Assembly: GCF_025993685.1 (NCBI RefSeq)
Contig: NZ_DAJPEN010000001.1
Span: 2,232,001 to 2,296,000 of the forward strand
Origin: Bacteroides mediterraneensis
GTDB lineage: Bacteria > Bacteroidota > Bacteroidia > Bacteroidales > Bacteroidaceae
Reading direction: 5' to 3'
Length of the DNA: 64,000 bases
Part shown: piece after piece, positions 24,490 through 33,860 of the stretch
Layout: the number at the start of each line of letters is the position of its first letter
Numbering within the stretch: position 1 is the stretch's first letter
Notes under the pieces: generated by a model
The model's database searches: none
What the model saw: the letters and a program-made list of their open reading frames with translations, nothing else
Told to the model about the DNA's origin: nothing
Translations under genes and position numbers: made by a program

Positions 24490-26799
24490 TTAAAACGGAT
24501 AACCTACTGCAAAATGAAAGGCGAAGTCGCGCTTGAAGTCGGGAGAGACAATCGGGTAACGGTCGCGCCCAGTGTACATCGGATTGACGGCCTTCATACC
24601 GCCGTCGAAACGGATAATCAAGAAATCCAAGTCGAAACGGATACCCAGTCCGTAGGCCACGGCCAGCTGCTTGTAGAAGCGGTTGAACTTGAACAAGCCT
24701 TCGGGCTGCAATTCCCGATTGCGGATGGTCCACACATTTCCGGCATCGATGAACGCGGCTCCGTTCAGTTTCCAGAACAGATGGGTGCGGTACTCCAGGT
24801 TCAGGTCGAGCTTGATGTCGCCCGTATGGTTCACATAATCCAGACTGTTGCTGTCGCCACGGTAGCCTCCCGGTCCCAGCGAGCGGACACTCCAACCGCG
24901 CACGCTGTTGGCTCCTCCGGAGAAATACAGTTTTTCAAACGGAAGACTCTTGGAATTTCCGTATGGCACGGCCACTCCCACCCCCACGTGAAACACCAGC
25001 GCGTTGCGGTCGTCAATCATAAAGTTCTTGGCATAGTCGAAGTCGGTCTTCACATACTGGGCAAAGCCGATATTGGCCATCTGATAATTCTCCCCATTCT
25101 TCGGCTTCCCGTTAATTGCCTTCGAAAAGAGATACAGCAAGTTGCCCGACTCTTCAATATTAAAACGGATGGAATAGGAATTCCGGCGCGAAGTCTTCAA
25201 CGATGTGGCCCCGGAACTGTTGTACGTATAGGTATATCCCATACGCACGATAAACAAGTCTTCGTAGCTGTAACGCAACAGGGGATTCCTCTCATCCATC
25301 AAATTCAGGTATTCCCGGAAAGTCTCCGAACGATACGGCATGTAGATATAGTTCAGGTCGAGCACATCGAAACGATGGGTAGCCCGCCGCTTGCTCCAGT
25401 GATAACTCCACCCCGCAGATGCCACCGTACGTTCGAACTCCGGACGAATCTGCCAGTTGTATTTCACCGTCACCTCCGATGTGGCTCGGCTCCGGCGGCG
25501 GAAATCAGCCGAAAGGAAAGGAAACATGAATTCCGGGAAATTCAGGCTGGTCTCCACTCCATACTCCATGTAATTGCTGTTGGCATAGCCCTCCAGTCCC
25601 GTCACGGCCTCATAGGCCCCACGCACCTTGATGGTGAAAGTTTCAGACCCCTTGAACAGGTTGCGGTGGGTGTATGCGACCGAAGCCGCCGCTCCCAAAT
25701 CGCCTGCGGAATTGGTACCTTCAATCTCGAACGAAAGCGACTTGTTCTTGTTGCGGGTCAGCATGACATACGCATCCAGGTAAGCCGAATCAGCCCGCAA
25801 GTCCTCCCGGAAACGGATATTGGAATATTTCAGGATATTCAGCCGCCCGAGTGCCGAATACGTGTTCTGCACGTCGCGCACCCGATACAGCTGCCCCGTT
25901 CTCAAGTGATTGTTATCTCCAATCACCTGAGGGCGCAGAAACATCTTGTCCTTAAAATAGAAATCCACCCCTCCCGAACGGATGGAATCAATGCCTTCCA
26001 GACTTTCGGAAGCAAGATCGGCAAAATCCACATCGAACACAAATCCCACATTCCGGAGATAATACTGGCGATGTGGTGAAGGCGGATCCTCTTTTTTCCG
26101 GCGGTAAGGATGCAGCTGCATAATCAGGTCCACATTACGCGAATTGCGCATGGTGTCCACCTGATATGTGATGAAATCCTTGTTGAAACGATAATATCCG
26201 CGGTTCTGCAGGAATTGCGTGATGCGTTCACGCTCCTGATCCAGCTGGTTGATATCCAGACGGTCTCCCTCCTTGAGGTAAGAACGAGCCGAATCAGCCA
26301 TCAGGTAATCGTGAATCCGATAATCGGAAATATCGTAGGCCACCCGTGAAATCAGGTAGGGGTCGCCGGAATGAATCTGATAATAAACCTTGATTTTCTT
26401 TCCCTTTGTCTGAGTGTGCATGCTCACCTGCCCGCTCATATAGCCCATGTTGCGTACAGCCTGCTCAATCTGCAGACGTGTCTCTTCCGCCAACTCCGGA
26501 TTATAAATTCGGGGAGCATCTCCTATGCGATACAGGAAACGGTTCATCCACTTGGTCGAATCTTTTCCGGCAGCCCCGTAAATGTACATGGGAAGTTTCA
26601 CCAGACTGAACCACTTGGCATTCGGTGTCTGACGGAGATAGGCCGTCATCTGGGAAGACTTGATTTCCTTGTTATCCGATTCCACCTTCACATTGTCCAG
26701 CAGATAATGCCCCTCCGGGATGAATTTACTGACCGAACATCCGCTCAGAAAAAGCAGCATCGCACACAGACCTATATAGAAACGGGGGGATATCTTCAT
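24490..26799 (-). CDS. TamL-like Omp85 family outer membrane lipoprotein
   Basis: A 769-residue Omp85/BamA-TamA family protein with a lipoprotein signal peptide (LLFLSGC, Cys21), as in Bacteroidetes TamL. POTRA-like domains cover about residues 100-360 (AVRNMGYMSGQVSMHTQTKG, ITQFLQNRGYYRFNKDFITY). The C-terminal barrel carries the surface-antigen signature FEKLYFSGGANSVRGWSVRS, with the VRGW motif, and ends in FHFAVGYPF. The family inserts or assembles proteins in the outer membrane, TamL together with TamB. A minus-strand -7 box lies 32 bases upstream of the start. Confidence 0.88.
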   Translation of the reverse strand: MKISPRFYIGLCAMLLFLSGCSVSKFIPEGHYLLDNVKVESDNKEIKSSQMTAYLRQTPNAKWFSLVKLPMYIYGAAGKDSTKWMNRFLYRIGDAPRIYNPELAEETRLQIEQAVRNMGYMSGQVSMHTQTKGKKIKVYYQIHSGDPYLISRVAYDISDYRIHDYLMADSARSYLKEGDRLDINQLDQERERITQFLQNRGYYRFNKDFITYQVDTMRNSRNVDLIMQLHPYRRKKEDPPSPHRQYYLRNVGFVFDVDFADLASESLEGIDSIRSGGVDFYFKDKMFLRPQVIGDNNHLRTGQLYRVRDVQNTYSALGRLNILKYSNIRFREDLRADSAYLDAYVMLTRNKNKSLSFEIEGTNSAGDLGAAASVAYTHRNLFKGSETFTIKVRGAYEAVTGLEGYANSNYMEYGVETSLNFPEFMFPFLSADFRRRSRATSEVTVKYNWQIRPEFERTVASAGWSYHWSKRRATHRFDVLDLNYIYMPYRSETFREYLNLMDERNPLLRYSYEDLFIVRMGYTYTYNSSGATSLKTSRRNSYSIRFNIEESGNLLYLFSKAINGKPKNGENYQMANIGFAQYVKTDFDYAKNFMIDDRNALVFHVGVGVAVPYGNSKSLPFEKLYFSGGANSVRGWSVRSLGPGGYRGDSNSLDYVNHTGDIKLDLNLEYRTHLFWKLNGAAFIDAGNVWTIRNRELQPEGLFKFNRFYKQLAVAYGLGIRFDLDFLIIRFDGGMKAVNPMYTGRDRYPIVSPDFKRDFAFHFAVGYPF

Positions 26800-26830
26800 A
26801 CAAACAAGCGGATATATGCAAAATTACATG

Positions 26831-26838
26831 CAAAGATA
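26831..26838 (-). promoter_or_regulatory. Bacteroides -7 box (TATCTTTG) for the TamL-like gene
   Basis: Minus-strand TATCTTTG, 32 bases before the start at 26799. It is close to the opposite-facing -7 box at 26862-26869 in the same 105-base divergent region. Confidence 0.6.
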
Positions 26839-26861
26839 GGCATTAATTAAAAATATCTTCT

Positions 26862-26869
26862 TAGCTTTG
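26862..26869 (+). promoter_or_regulatory. Bacteroides -7 box (TAGCTTTG) for the methyltransferase gene
   Basis: TAGCTTTG matches TAnnTTTG and lies 35 bases before the ATG at 26905. No clear -33 box. Confidence 0.55.
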
Positions 26870-26904
26870 TTCTTAAAATATAATTAAAAATCCCCGTCAC
26901 AATT

Positions 26905-27663
26905 ATGCTGAGCAAAAACAGAATCAAATACATCCGGTCACTGGAAATGAAAAAGTACCGGAAAGCCGAAAATGCATTTCTGGCCGAAGGCAACAAACTG
27001 GTAGGCGACCTGCTGGGACATTTCTCCTGCCGCCTCCTGATAGCCACCACTTCATGGCTGGAAAAACACCCTCTTCTGCTGGCTCAGGAAACCATTGAAG
27101 TGACTCCGGAGGAGCTGGCCCGCGCCAGCTTGCTGAAAAATCCGCAGGAAGTGCTGGCCATATTCGAGCTACCGTCGTACCCTTACGACGACACCCTGCC
27201 CGCCCACTCGCTCTGTCTGGCACTCGATGACGTGCAGGACCCCGGCAACCTGGGCACCATCATCCGCATTGCCGACTGGTTCGGCATAGAGGATATCTTC
27301 TGTTCCCCCGGCACGGCCGATGCCTTCAATCCCAAAACGGTACAGGCCACCATGGGTGCCTTGGCCCGCGTCAAACTGCATTATTGTGACCTGAAAGCCT
27401 TCATCCGCCTGCAGATTGAAAGGAAGATTCCGGTGTTCGGTACCTTCCTGGACGGTGACAGCCTCTATTCGCAGGAACTGTCGGCACACGGTGTCATCGT
27501 GATGGGAAACGAAGGGAACGGGGTGTGCAAGGAAATTGAAGCGATGGTGTCACAGAAACTGCTGATACCCAACTACCCGCAGGGACAGGAAACCAGCGAA
27601 TCACTGAATGTGGCGGTGGCCACTGCCATTGTGTGCGCCGAGTTCCGACGCCGCATGTCATAA
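26905..27663 (+). CDS. TrmH/SpoU family RNA 2'-O-methyltransferase
   Basis: A 252-residue SPOUT methyltransferase that transfers a methyl group from S-adenosylmethionine to the 2'-OH of an rRNA or tRNA residue. The three SpoU motifs are clear: motif 1 LDDVQDPGNLGTIIRIADWF (about residues 109-128), motif 2 VIVMGNEGNGV (near 194) and motif 3 ESLNVAVATAIV (near 234). The N-terminal NAFLAEGNKLV is the substrate-binding part of this branch. The exact target base cannot be assigned. The stop overlaps that of the convergent gene by a few bases. Confidence 0.9.
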   Translation: MLSKNRIKYIRSLEMKKYRKAENAFLAEGNKLVGDLLGHFSCRLLIATTSWLEKHPLLLAQETIEVTPEELARASLLKNPQEVLAIFELPSYPYDDTLPAHSLCLALDDVQDPGNLGTIIRIADWFGIEDIFCSPGTADAFNPKTVQATMGALARVKLHYCDLKAFIRLQIERKIPVFGTFLDGDSLYSQELSAHGVIVMGNEGNGVCKEIEAMVSQKLLIPNYPQGQETSESLNVAVATAIVCAEFRRRMS

Positions 27664-27984
27664 GCGCACCAGCCGGCTCCTCGATGTAAAATCCATGGCC
27701 TGCAAGTCGAACCCCATCACGTGAAACGCATACAAGGGCTCTCCACCCGTCACCGACTGGGACACCCGCAGGCAGAAATGCGGGAATGACTCTCCCTCTC
27801 TCACCTCCGGCTGACAGGGAGCCAGCACCACCAGTCCTCCCAGCCACTGGGTCTGACGGACCTCTTCTTCCAACGGTTCCATGGAAACAAAGTGATGACT
27901 GGAAGCCTCCAGCCCTATACGCTGCATGCGGAACAGTCGGTTCTGCCCCGCATGCCAGAGATAATGAGATGCATAATAAATCAT
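27658..27984 (-). CDS. Conserved hypothetical protein
   Basis: About 108 residues (MIYYASHYLWHAGQNRLFRM), with no signal peptide and no motif I recognise. It is the last gene of the ileS-lspA cluster. An in-frame TTG at 27993 overlaps the stop of the DUF4296 gene, allowing translational coupling, but the ATG at 27984 is the better start. Its stop overlaps the end of the convergent methyltransferase gene. Conserved placement suggests a real gene; function unknown. Confidence 0.65.
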   Translation of the reverse strand: MIYYASHYLWHAGQNRLFRMQRIGLEASSHHFVSMEPLEEEVRQTQWLGGLVVLAPCQPEVREGESFPHFCLRVSQSVTGGEPLYAFHVMGFDLQAMDFTSRSRLVRL

Positions 27985-27989
27985 GGACT

Positions 27990-28856
27990 TCAACGCTTCA
28001 TGAGTTCCGGTCGTTTGATTCTGTTTTTGCGAAGGGAATCCTTCAAAAGCGTGTCGGCAGGCTCTGCAGCCAGTGAATCGGACACTACCGGCAGAAGATG
28101 TTCCGGCGTACGGTAACGCATCAGCTGAATGCGGCTGACCAGCACCAAGGTTTCTTCCTCTCCGGTGTAGTACATGAAACCGGTCACATTCTTATATTTG
28201 AAAGCAGAATCGGGCGTGATGACCAAGCGTTGCATCCCCGACATGCTCACCACGCGCGTCATGCCTTGCGTACTGTCGTTGCTGAAAGTCAAGTTCACTC
28301 CCATCACCACACGACCCGATGTTTTCCCTTTCGGCAGGAAAGAGAAATCAGCTTCCCATACCAGTCGGTCCTTCTCGTGGAAAGAGGTATCCGCCCTCAA
28401 ATCAAAAGTCAGCTTGTTGGTCAGGCCGTAAGCCGTGAGCCAGTACAGTGTGCGGTCCTGCCACAAATCCACCGTATCGCCCGACAAGGAGACAGACACC
28501 TCCCCGCTGTGACGGATGGTCTGCTTCTTCAACTGCTCCGCCGTGGTCTCCATCCGCTTCTGCAAGTTCTGGTAGATGGTCGTCATCTCGTCGCTGTGAC
28601 GGGAATACCACACCATGGAAGAATCAAACTCCGCTTCCGTGACATGGTGCTTCTTGAACACATAGGCCAGATATGCCTCCTTCTTGTAATTCTCATTGTA
28701 TGGCAAATCAGCACTCAACGTCGTAGCCAAGTGATAATCATAAAGCAAATCCTCCATGGCCTGAGGCTGGATGACATCCTTGGGCACCTTCTTGCCGCAC
28801 CCGAACAGGCCGCACAGCATCAAGGCCGAGACTCCTATAACAGCAATCCGTTTCAT
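27990..28856 (-). CDS. DUF4296 lipoprotein
   Basis: A 288-residue lipoprotein (lipobox LMLCGLFGC). The DUF4296 domain occupies the N-terminal part (VIQPQAMEDLLYDYHLATTL, then KKHHVTEAEFDSSMVWYSRH), a helical region typical of this Bacteroidetes family. The C-terminal half (about 120-288) is strand-rich and less conserved. Function unknown. Its ATG overlaps the lspA stop by 4 bases, so it is translationally coupled to the signal peptidase that would process it. Confidence 0.85.
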   Translation of the reverse strand: MKRIAVIGVSALMLCGLFGCGKKVPKDVIQPQAMEDLLYDYHLATTLSADLPYNENYKKEAYLAYVFKKHHVTEAEFDSSMVWYSRHSDEMTTIYQNLQKRMETTAEQLKKQTIRHSGEVSVSLSGDTVDLWQDRTLYWLTAYGLTNKLTFDLRADTSFHEKDRLVWEADFSFLPKGKTSGRVVMGVNLTFSNDSTQGMTRVVSMSGMQRLVITPDSAFKYKNVTGFMYYTGEEETLVLVSRIQLMRYRTPEHLLPVVSDSLAAEPADTLLKDSLRKNRIKRPELMKR

Positions 28857-29509
28857 TTCTTGGCTTCTTTGGAAGTAGTGGACTCCGCACGGGCACCCAT
28901 ATTCAGGTAGCGCGAATAAAAAATGAGCAATGCAATGATACCGCAGCTGATAGCCGCATCGGCAAAGTTGAATATCGGACTGAAGAAAATAAAATGGTCA
29001 CCCCCCACAAAAGGCATCCAGTCGGGCCAGTAGGTATCGATAATCGGGAAATAGAACATGTCCACCACCTTGCCGTGCAGCCAGCTGGAATAACCTTCGC
29101 CCAGCGGCACCCACGAAGCAATCTGCGAATGTGTGCTCTCACTGAAAATCTCGCCATAGAACATACAGTCGATGATGTTGCCCACCGCACCGGCCAGAAT
29201 CAGGGAAAGGCACACCAGGTAACCGTTCTTCACCTTGTCCGTGGTCCGTTTCACCAGCTTGGTAATGTATACCGTAATCAACACGGCCGCCACGATGCGG
29301 AACAGCGTCAGAAACAGTTTGGCGAAAATCTCAAGCCCGAAAGCCATACCGTTGTTTTCGGTGAAATAAATATAAAACCAGTCAGTCACGTGAATGTTCT
29401 CATGCAAAAACATGTTTGTCTTTACCGAGATTTTGATAAGCTGGTCAATAATCAGCACCCCTGCCACTACAAGAGCAGCCAGACGACCCTGAGTGAGAAA
29501 TTTCTTCAT
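28853..29509 (-). CDS. lspA: Lipoprotein signal peptidase (signal peptidase II)
   Basis: A 218-residue inner-membrane aspartic protease that removes signal peptides from prolipoproteins. Four membrane helices; conserved boxes LIIDQLIKI, FTENNGMAFG, LAGAVGNIIDCMFYGE and FNFADAAISCG hold the two catalytic aspartates (in NIID and NFAD). It is longer than the E. coli enzyme because of a loop before the last Asp, as is common in Bacteroidetes. The ATG at 29509 is used; a longer reading adds an unlikely hydrophilic extension. It belongs to the ileS - DksA-like - lspA - DUF4296 cluster. Confidence 0.94.
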   Translation of the reverse strand: MKKFLTQGRLAALVVAGVLIIDQLIKISVKTNMFLHENIHVTDWFYIYFTENNGMAFGLEIFAKLFLTLFRIVAAVLITVYITKLVKRTTDKVKNGYLVCLSLILAGAVGNIIDCMFYGEIFSESTHSQIASWVPLGEGYSSWLHGKVVDMFYFPIIDTYWPDWMPFVGGDHFIFFSPIFNFADAAISCGIIALLIFYSRYLNMGARAESTTSKEAKK

Positions 29510-29631
29510 CTTCTTCAAATTACAAATCGATTCAAAAAAATTGAGAACTGAAAATTGAAAATGGCCCACTCTGAAAAAGCAGCGTTTTTTCAACCTTCAA
29601 TTCCCAACTTCGAGTTAAAAACTAATGTTCG

Positions 29632-30012
29632 TTACTTCTTTCCATGCTGCTTGGCTTCAATGCTCAATGTGGCATGAGGCACCGCACGAAGACGCTCAGC
29701 GGGAATCAACTTTCCTGTTTCACGACAGATTCCGTAGGTTTTGTTCTCGATACGTACCAGTGCCGCGCGCAGGTTTTGAATGAACTTCAGCTGACGGGCA
29801 GCCAGACGGGTAGTTTCTTCCTTCGACAATGTGTTGGCTCCTTCTTCCAATACCTTGTATGTAGGAGATGTATCGTCCGTATCGTTCCCATCCGTGTTCA
29901 TTATACTACTTTTCAGTTTCTCATAGTCGCGTTCCGCGAGCTGAAGTTTTTCCATGATAATGGCGCGGAATTCTTCAAGTTCAGCGTCAGAATACCTCGT
30001 TTTTTCAGCCAT
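29632..30012 (-). CDS. DksA/TraR family protein lacking the zinc-finger cysteines
   Basis: A 126-residue protein with the DksA-like layout: an N-terminal helix (RYSDAELEEFRAIIMEKLQL), a helical hairpin, and the C-terminal YGICRETGKLIPAERLRAVP. Classic DksA has four cysteines for zinc; here only the Cys in GIC remains and the other positions are Thr, Pro and His, so the finger cannot bind zinc in the usual way. The tip region TDGNDTDDTSPTYKV is acidic, like the functional tip that enters the RNA polymerase secondary channel. The family modulates transcription with ppGpp in Proteobacteria; the role here is inferred. It lies between ileS and lspA. Confidence 0.85.
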   Translation of the reverse strand: MAEKTRYSDAELEEFRAIIMEKLQLAERDYEKLKSSIMNTDGNDTDDTSPTYKVLEEGANTLSKEETTRLAARQLKFIQNLRAALVRIENKTYGICRETGKLIPAERLRAVPHATLSIEAKQHGKK

Positions 30013-30041
30013 AGTGCTTAAAGTTTTAAGTTAATAATAGT

Positions 30042-30066
30042 ATCCACCCGGCAGAACCGGGTGGAT
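30042..30066 (-). terminator. Stable hairpin between ileS and the DksA-like gene
   Basis: Perfect 10-base inverted repeat ATCCACCCGG / CCGGGTGGAT with a 5-base loop, 10 bases after the ileS stop. No clean U-tract follows on the minus strand, so it may process or attenuate the message rather than end it. Confidence 0.5.
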
Positions 30067-30075
30067 GAGTTCATA

Positions 30076-33000
30076 TTACAATTTCGTTACATTGACATAC
30101 AACGAAAAGTCATCAAAACTAATTTCCGTGCCGTTTTCCACTTCATCGGCCAGAACCAATGAGTTAGCCAGCACTTGGTTGCAAATATAAGTATTATATT
30201 CATTTATCGCGTCATCGGTATTCGGATTTTTTGACAACACAATCGCAATCTTGTCGGTAATCTCGAACCCGCTGTTCTTTCGGATGTTCTGGATACGGTT
30301 CACCAGTTCGCGGGCGATACCTTCGCGCTTCAGTTCATCGGTCACAGTCACTTCCAGTGCCACGGTCAGCTTGCCCTCATTGGCTACCAGCCAGCCCGGG
30401 ATGTCCTCGCTGAAGATTTCCACATCCGATGCTTCCACTACAGCCTCTCCGCCTTCCAGCTGGAAGGTGTAGCTTCCGTTCTTCTCCAGTTCGGCGATGG
30501 CTTCCTGCGACATGCCTGCCACGGCAGCAGCCACGGCCTTCATCTGTTTTCCGAATTTCGGGCCCAGCTTCTTGAAGTCGCATTTCACTTTCTTCACCAG
30601 CACTCCTGCCGCACCGTCCACGAACTTGATTTCCTTCACGTTCACCTCGTTCATAATCAGGTCTTTCACTGCCTCGATATGCTGTTTCTGTGCCTCATCT
30701 ACCACCGGAATCATGATGCACTGCAGCGGCTGACGCACCTTGATGTTCACCTTACGGCGCAAAGCCAGCACCATGGAAGTGACATCCTGTGCCATCTGCA
30801 TGCGAGCCTCCAGTTCCGCATTGATCAGGCTTTCGTCGGCTACCGGGAACTTGGCAAGGTGTACGGAAACCACCTGGTCGCGTCCGGTCACGCCAATCAA
30901 GTCCATATACAGACGGTCGGCATAGAACGGAGCAATCGGCGCCATCAGTTTGGCCACGGTCTCCAAGCAAGTGTAAAGTGTCTGGTAAGCAGACAGCTTA
31001 TCGGTCGACATGGCACTGCCCCAGAAACGTTTACGGTTCAGACGCACGTACCAGTTACTCAAGTTATCGTTTACAAAGTCGGTAATCAGACGTCCGGCCT
31101 TGGTCGGTTCGTAATCCGTGAAGCAAGCATCCACGTTCTTAATCAACGTGTTCAGCAACGACAGAATCCAGCGGTCGATTTCCGGACGTTCGTTCATCGG
31201 CACGTCCTTTTCAGCGTAGGTAAAGCCATCCACGTTGGCATACAAGGCGAAGAATGAATACGTATTGTACAAAGTACCGAAGAACTTGCGGCGTACTTCA
31301 TCCACTCCTTCCGTATCAAACTTCAGGTTGTCCCACGGAGAAGAGTTGGTAATCATGTACCAGCGCAACGGGTCGGAACCGAATTTCTCGATGGCACCGA
31401 ACGGGTCGACGGCATTGCCCAGACGCTTCGACATCTTGTTGCCGTTCTTGTCGAGCACCAGACCATTGGAGATGACGTTCTTGTAAGCCACACTGTCGAA
31501 CACCATCGTAGCGATGGCATGCAGCGTAAAGAACCATCCACGTGTCTGGTCCACCCCTTCCGCAATGAAGTCAGCCGGATAGTAGCTGCGAGAGTCTATC
31601 AGTTCCTTGTTTTCAAACGGATAGTGCAGCTGTGCATACGGCATGGAACCTGAATCGAACCATACGTCAATCAAATCCGACTCACGCTTCATCGGCTTGC
31701 CCGAAGCAGATACCAGGATGATATCGTCTACATACGGACGGTGCAAGTCAATCTTGTCGTAGTTCTCCTTATTATATACGCCCGGCTGGAATCCCAGTTT
31801 CTTGTACGGATTTTCCGTCATGAAACCGGCAGCCACCGATCTTTCAATTTCGTTATACAGTTCTTTCACTGAACCGATGCAGATTTCCTCGCCTTCCTCG
31901 CTTCTCCAGATAGGCAGCGGTGTACCCCAGTAGCGCGAACGGCTCAGGTTCCAGTCGTTCAGGTTTTCCAACCATTTTCCGAAACGGCCCGAACCCGTAG
32001 ATTCCGGTTTCCAGTTGATGGTCTTGTTCAGCTCCATCATACGTTCCTTGCAAGCCGTAGAACGGATGAACCAGCTGTCCAGAGGATAATACAACACCGG
32101 TTTGTCGGTACGCCAGCAGTGCGGATAGTTGTGCACATGCTTTTCGGTCTTGAACGCCAGTCCCTGCTGTTTCAGCATCATGCAGATATACACGTCGAGT
32201 GATTCGGCTGCCTGAGCAGCTTTCTCATCGTATTTGCCGTCGACGGTAAACTGCGGGTCGTAAGCATTCTTCACCCAGCGGCCTTCGTATTCCTTATATT
32301 TCTCTACATCCACACATTCCTTCACGAACGCCTCATCCAGTTCCTCCATCAGATAGAACTTACCGGTCAGGTCGACCATCGGACGAGTCTCACCCTTTTT
32401 GTTGATCATGAACAAAGAAGGAATGCCCGCCGCACGTGCCACGTTGGCATCGTCGGCACCGAATGTCGGCGCGATGTGTACGATACCCGTACCGTCTTCC
32501 GTGGTCACATAGTCACCCGGAATCACGCGGAACGCTTTGTCGGCAGCCTCTTTCCATGTGCCGTCTTCGGCAACTTCCACCGGTTTCACCCACGGAATGA
32601 GCTGTTCGTATTCCATACCCACGAGGTCGGTACCCTTGTACTCACCAACCACCTTGAACGGAACCAGCTTGTCGCCCGGCTTGTAGTCTTCCAGTGCCAA
32701 GCCTTCCGCCTTCTTGTTGAAGTGCGCATACAGCAACGGTTTGGCCAGTACCACCGTCATCTTCTCGCCATTGTATGAATTGTATGTCTGTACGGCCACG
32801 TAGTCAATCTTCGGGCCCACGCAGAGAGCCGTATTTGAAGGCAAAGTCCACGGAGTAGTCGTCCATGCGATGAAGTACGGTGTACCCCACTCCGCCATTT
32901 CCGGTTTCGGGTTCTTCATCTTGAACTGAGCCACCACGGTCAGGTCTTTCACGTCGCGGTAGCATCCCGGCTGGTTCAGCTCGTGCGAGCTCAATCCCGT

Positions 33001-33564
33001 ACCGGCAGCCGGAGAATACGGCTGGATGGTGTAACCCTTGTAGAGCAGGCCTTTCTTGTAAAGCTGCTGCAACAGCCACCACAAGGTTTCAATGTAGCGG
33101 TTGTCGTAAGTGATGTACGGGTTGTCCAGGTCTACCCAGTAACCCATCTTATGTGTAAGGTCGGTCCATTCTTTCGTGAACTTCATGACATCCGTGCGGC
33201 AGTGCTTGTTGTAGTCTGCCACCGAAATCGTTTTACCGATATCCTCCTTGGTGATGCCCAGTGCCTTTTCGACTCCCAGTTCCACCGGCAGTCCGTGTGT
33301 GTCCCATCCGGCTTTACGCTTTACCTGGAAGCCCTTCATGGTCTTGAAACGGCAGAATGTATCCTTAATCGTACGCGCCATCACGTGGTGAATGCCCGGC
33401 ATACCGTTGGCTGAAGGGGGACCTTCGTAAAACACGAAAGAAGGACATCCCTCACGTTCCGTCATACTTTTGGAAAACACATCGTTCTCATCCCATGTTT
33501 TCAGCACCTCCTTGTTGATTTCCGACAAGTTGAGCTGCGAATATTCAGTAAACTTCTTACTCAT
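30076..33564 (-). CDS. ileS: Isoleucyl-tRNA synthetase
   Basis: A 1162-residue class I synthetase that charges tRNA-Ile in the cytoplasm. The HIGH-type signature is PSANGMPGIHHVMARTI (near residue 55) and the KMSKS-type loop is NGNKMSKRLGN (near 711). The large editing domain (CP1) lies between them, with TPWTLPSNTALCVGP and GDYVTTEDGTGIVHIAPTFG. The length and the absence of C-terminal zinc cysteines put it in the long, eukaryote-like IleRS type common in Bacteroidetes, often linked to mupirocin tolerance. It is the first gene of its cluster, with a -7 box 66 bases upstream. Confidence 0.97.
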   Translation of the reverse strand: MSKKFTEYSQLNLSEINKEVLKTWDENDVFSKSMTEREGCPSFVFYEGPPSANGMPGIHHVMARTIKDTFCRFKTMKGFQVKRKAGWDTHGLPVELGVEKALGITKEDIGKTISVADYNKHCRTDVMKFTKEWTDLTHKMGYWVDLDNPYITYDNRYIETLWWLLQQLYKKGLLYKGYTIQPYSPAAGTGLSSHELNQPGCYRDVKDLTVVAQFKMKNPKPEMAEWGTPYFIAWTTTPWTLPSNTALCVGPKIDYVAVQTYNSYNGEKMTVVLAKPLLYAHFNKKAEGLALEDYKPGDKLVPFKVVGEYKGTDLVGMEYEQLIPWVKPVEVAEDGTWKEAADKAFRVIPGDYVTTEDGTGIVHIAPTFGADDANVARAAGIPSLFMINKKGETRPMVDLTGKFYLMEELDEAFVKECVDVEKYKEYEGRWVKNAYDPQFTVDGKYDEKAAQAAESLDVYICMMLKQQGLAFKTEKHVHNYPHCWRTDKPVLYYPLDSWFIRSTACKERMMELNKTINWKPESTGSGRFGKWLENLNDWNLSRSRYWGTPLPIWRSEEGEEICIGSVKELYNEIERSVAAGFMTENPYKKLGFQPGVYNKENYDKIDLHRPYVDDIILVSASGKPMKRESDLIDVWFDSGSMPYAQLHYPFENKELIDSRSYYPADFIAEGVDQTRGWFFTLHAIATMVFDSVAYKNVISNGLVLDKNGNKMSKRLGNAVDPFGAIEKFGSDPLRWYMITNSSPWDNLKFDTEGVDEVRRKFFGTLYNTYSFFALYANVDGFTYAEKDVPMNERPEIDRWILSLLNTLIKNVDACFTDYEPTKAGRLITDFVNDNLSNWYVRLNRKRFWGSAMSTDKLSAYQTLYTCLETVAKLMAPIAPFYADRLYMDLIGVTGRDQVVSVHLAKFPVADESLINAELEARMQMAQDVTSMVLALRRKVNIKVRQPLQCIMIPVVDEAQKQHIEAVKDLIMNEVNVKEIKFVDGAAGVLVKKVKCDFKKLGPKFGKQMKAVAAAVAGMSQEAIAELEKNGSYTFQLEGGEAVVEASDVEIFSEDIPGWLVANEGKLTVALEVTVTDELKREGIARELVNRIQNIRKNSGFEITDKIAIVLSKNPNTDDAINEYNTYICNQVLANSLVLADEVENGTEISFDDFSLYVNVTKL

Positions 33565-33629
33565 AATTGTTATGTGATTTTTTATCTATTATCTAGTTTA
33601 TCAGGAAGAACCCTCCCAAATTTAGGCTG

Positions 33630-33637
33630 CAAATTTA
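33630..33637 (-). promoter_or_regulatory. Bacteroides -7 box (TAAATTTG) for ileS
   Basis: Minus-strand TAAATTTG matches TAnnTTTG. It gives a leader of about 60 bases with no isoleucine-rich leader peptide. Confidence 0.55.
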
Positions 33638-33787
33638 TAAGAAAAAAAAGTTATATAAAAGAAATCGGCGGAAAAACGACAGAAGAGCTTCTTTCGTGCA
33701 AAAATCATAGAGATACTTTTATCTTTCCCCAGCCCTCCCGCCGAAGATACCCCATCCTCAAAGAATTTTCTACGTTTTCCGGCAGAG

Positions 33788-33859
33788 AAACGTACGGTTT
33801 TCACGCGAAAAACATACGGCTCCGCCACGGGAAACGTACGGTTCCGGGCAGGGAAACAT
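33788..33859. repeat. 22-bp-period intergenic array, variant unit
   Basis: Starts of AAACGTACGG, AAACATACGG, AAACGTACGG and AAACATA lie at 33788, 33810, 33832 and 33854, exactly 22 bases apart. A degenerate unit (TACGTTTTCCGGCAGAG) precedes in register at about 33771. The rest of each unit is loosely conserved as GTTTC/GGCTCC followed by G-rich residues. Unlike the arrays at 18432 and 45102, the second half is not strictly palindromic. The array lies upstream of the ileS promoter and downstream of the transglycosylase terminator. Confidence 0.8.
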
Positions 33860-33860
33860 A

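Noticed and set aside
30679..33414. Long antisense frames inside ileS
   Set aside because: They mirror the codon pattern of ileS on the opposite strand and have no promoter, ribosome site or recognisable protein features. The same holds for long antisense frames inside clpB, the RND pump and the fimbrillin genes.
33565..33640. Isoleucine leader peptide or T-box before ileS
   Set aside because: The short leader has no Ile-rich frame and no terminator/antiterminator pair.
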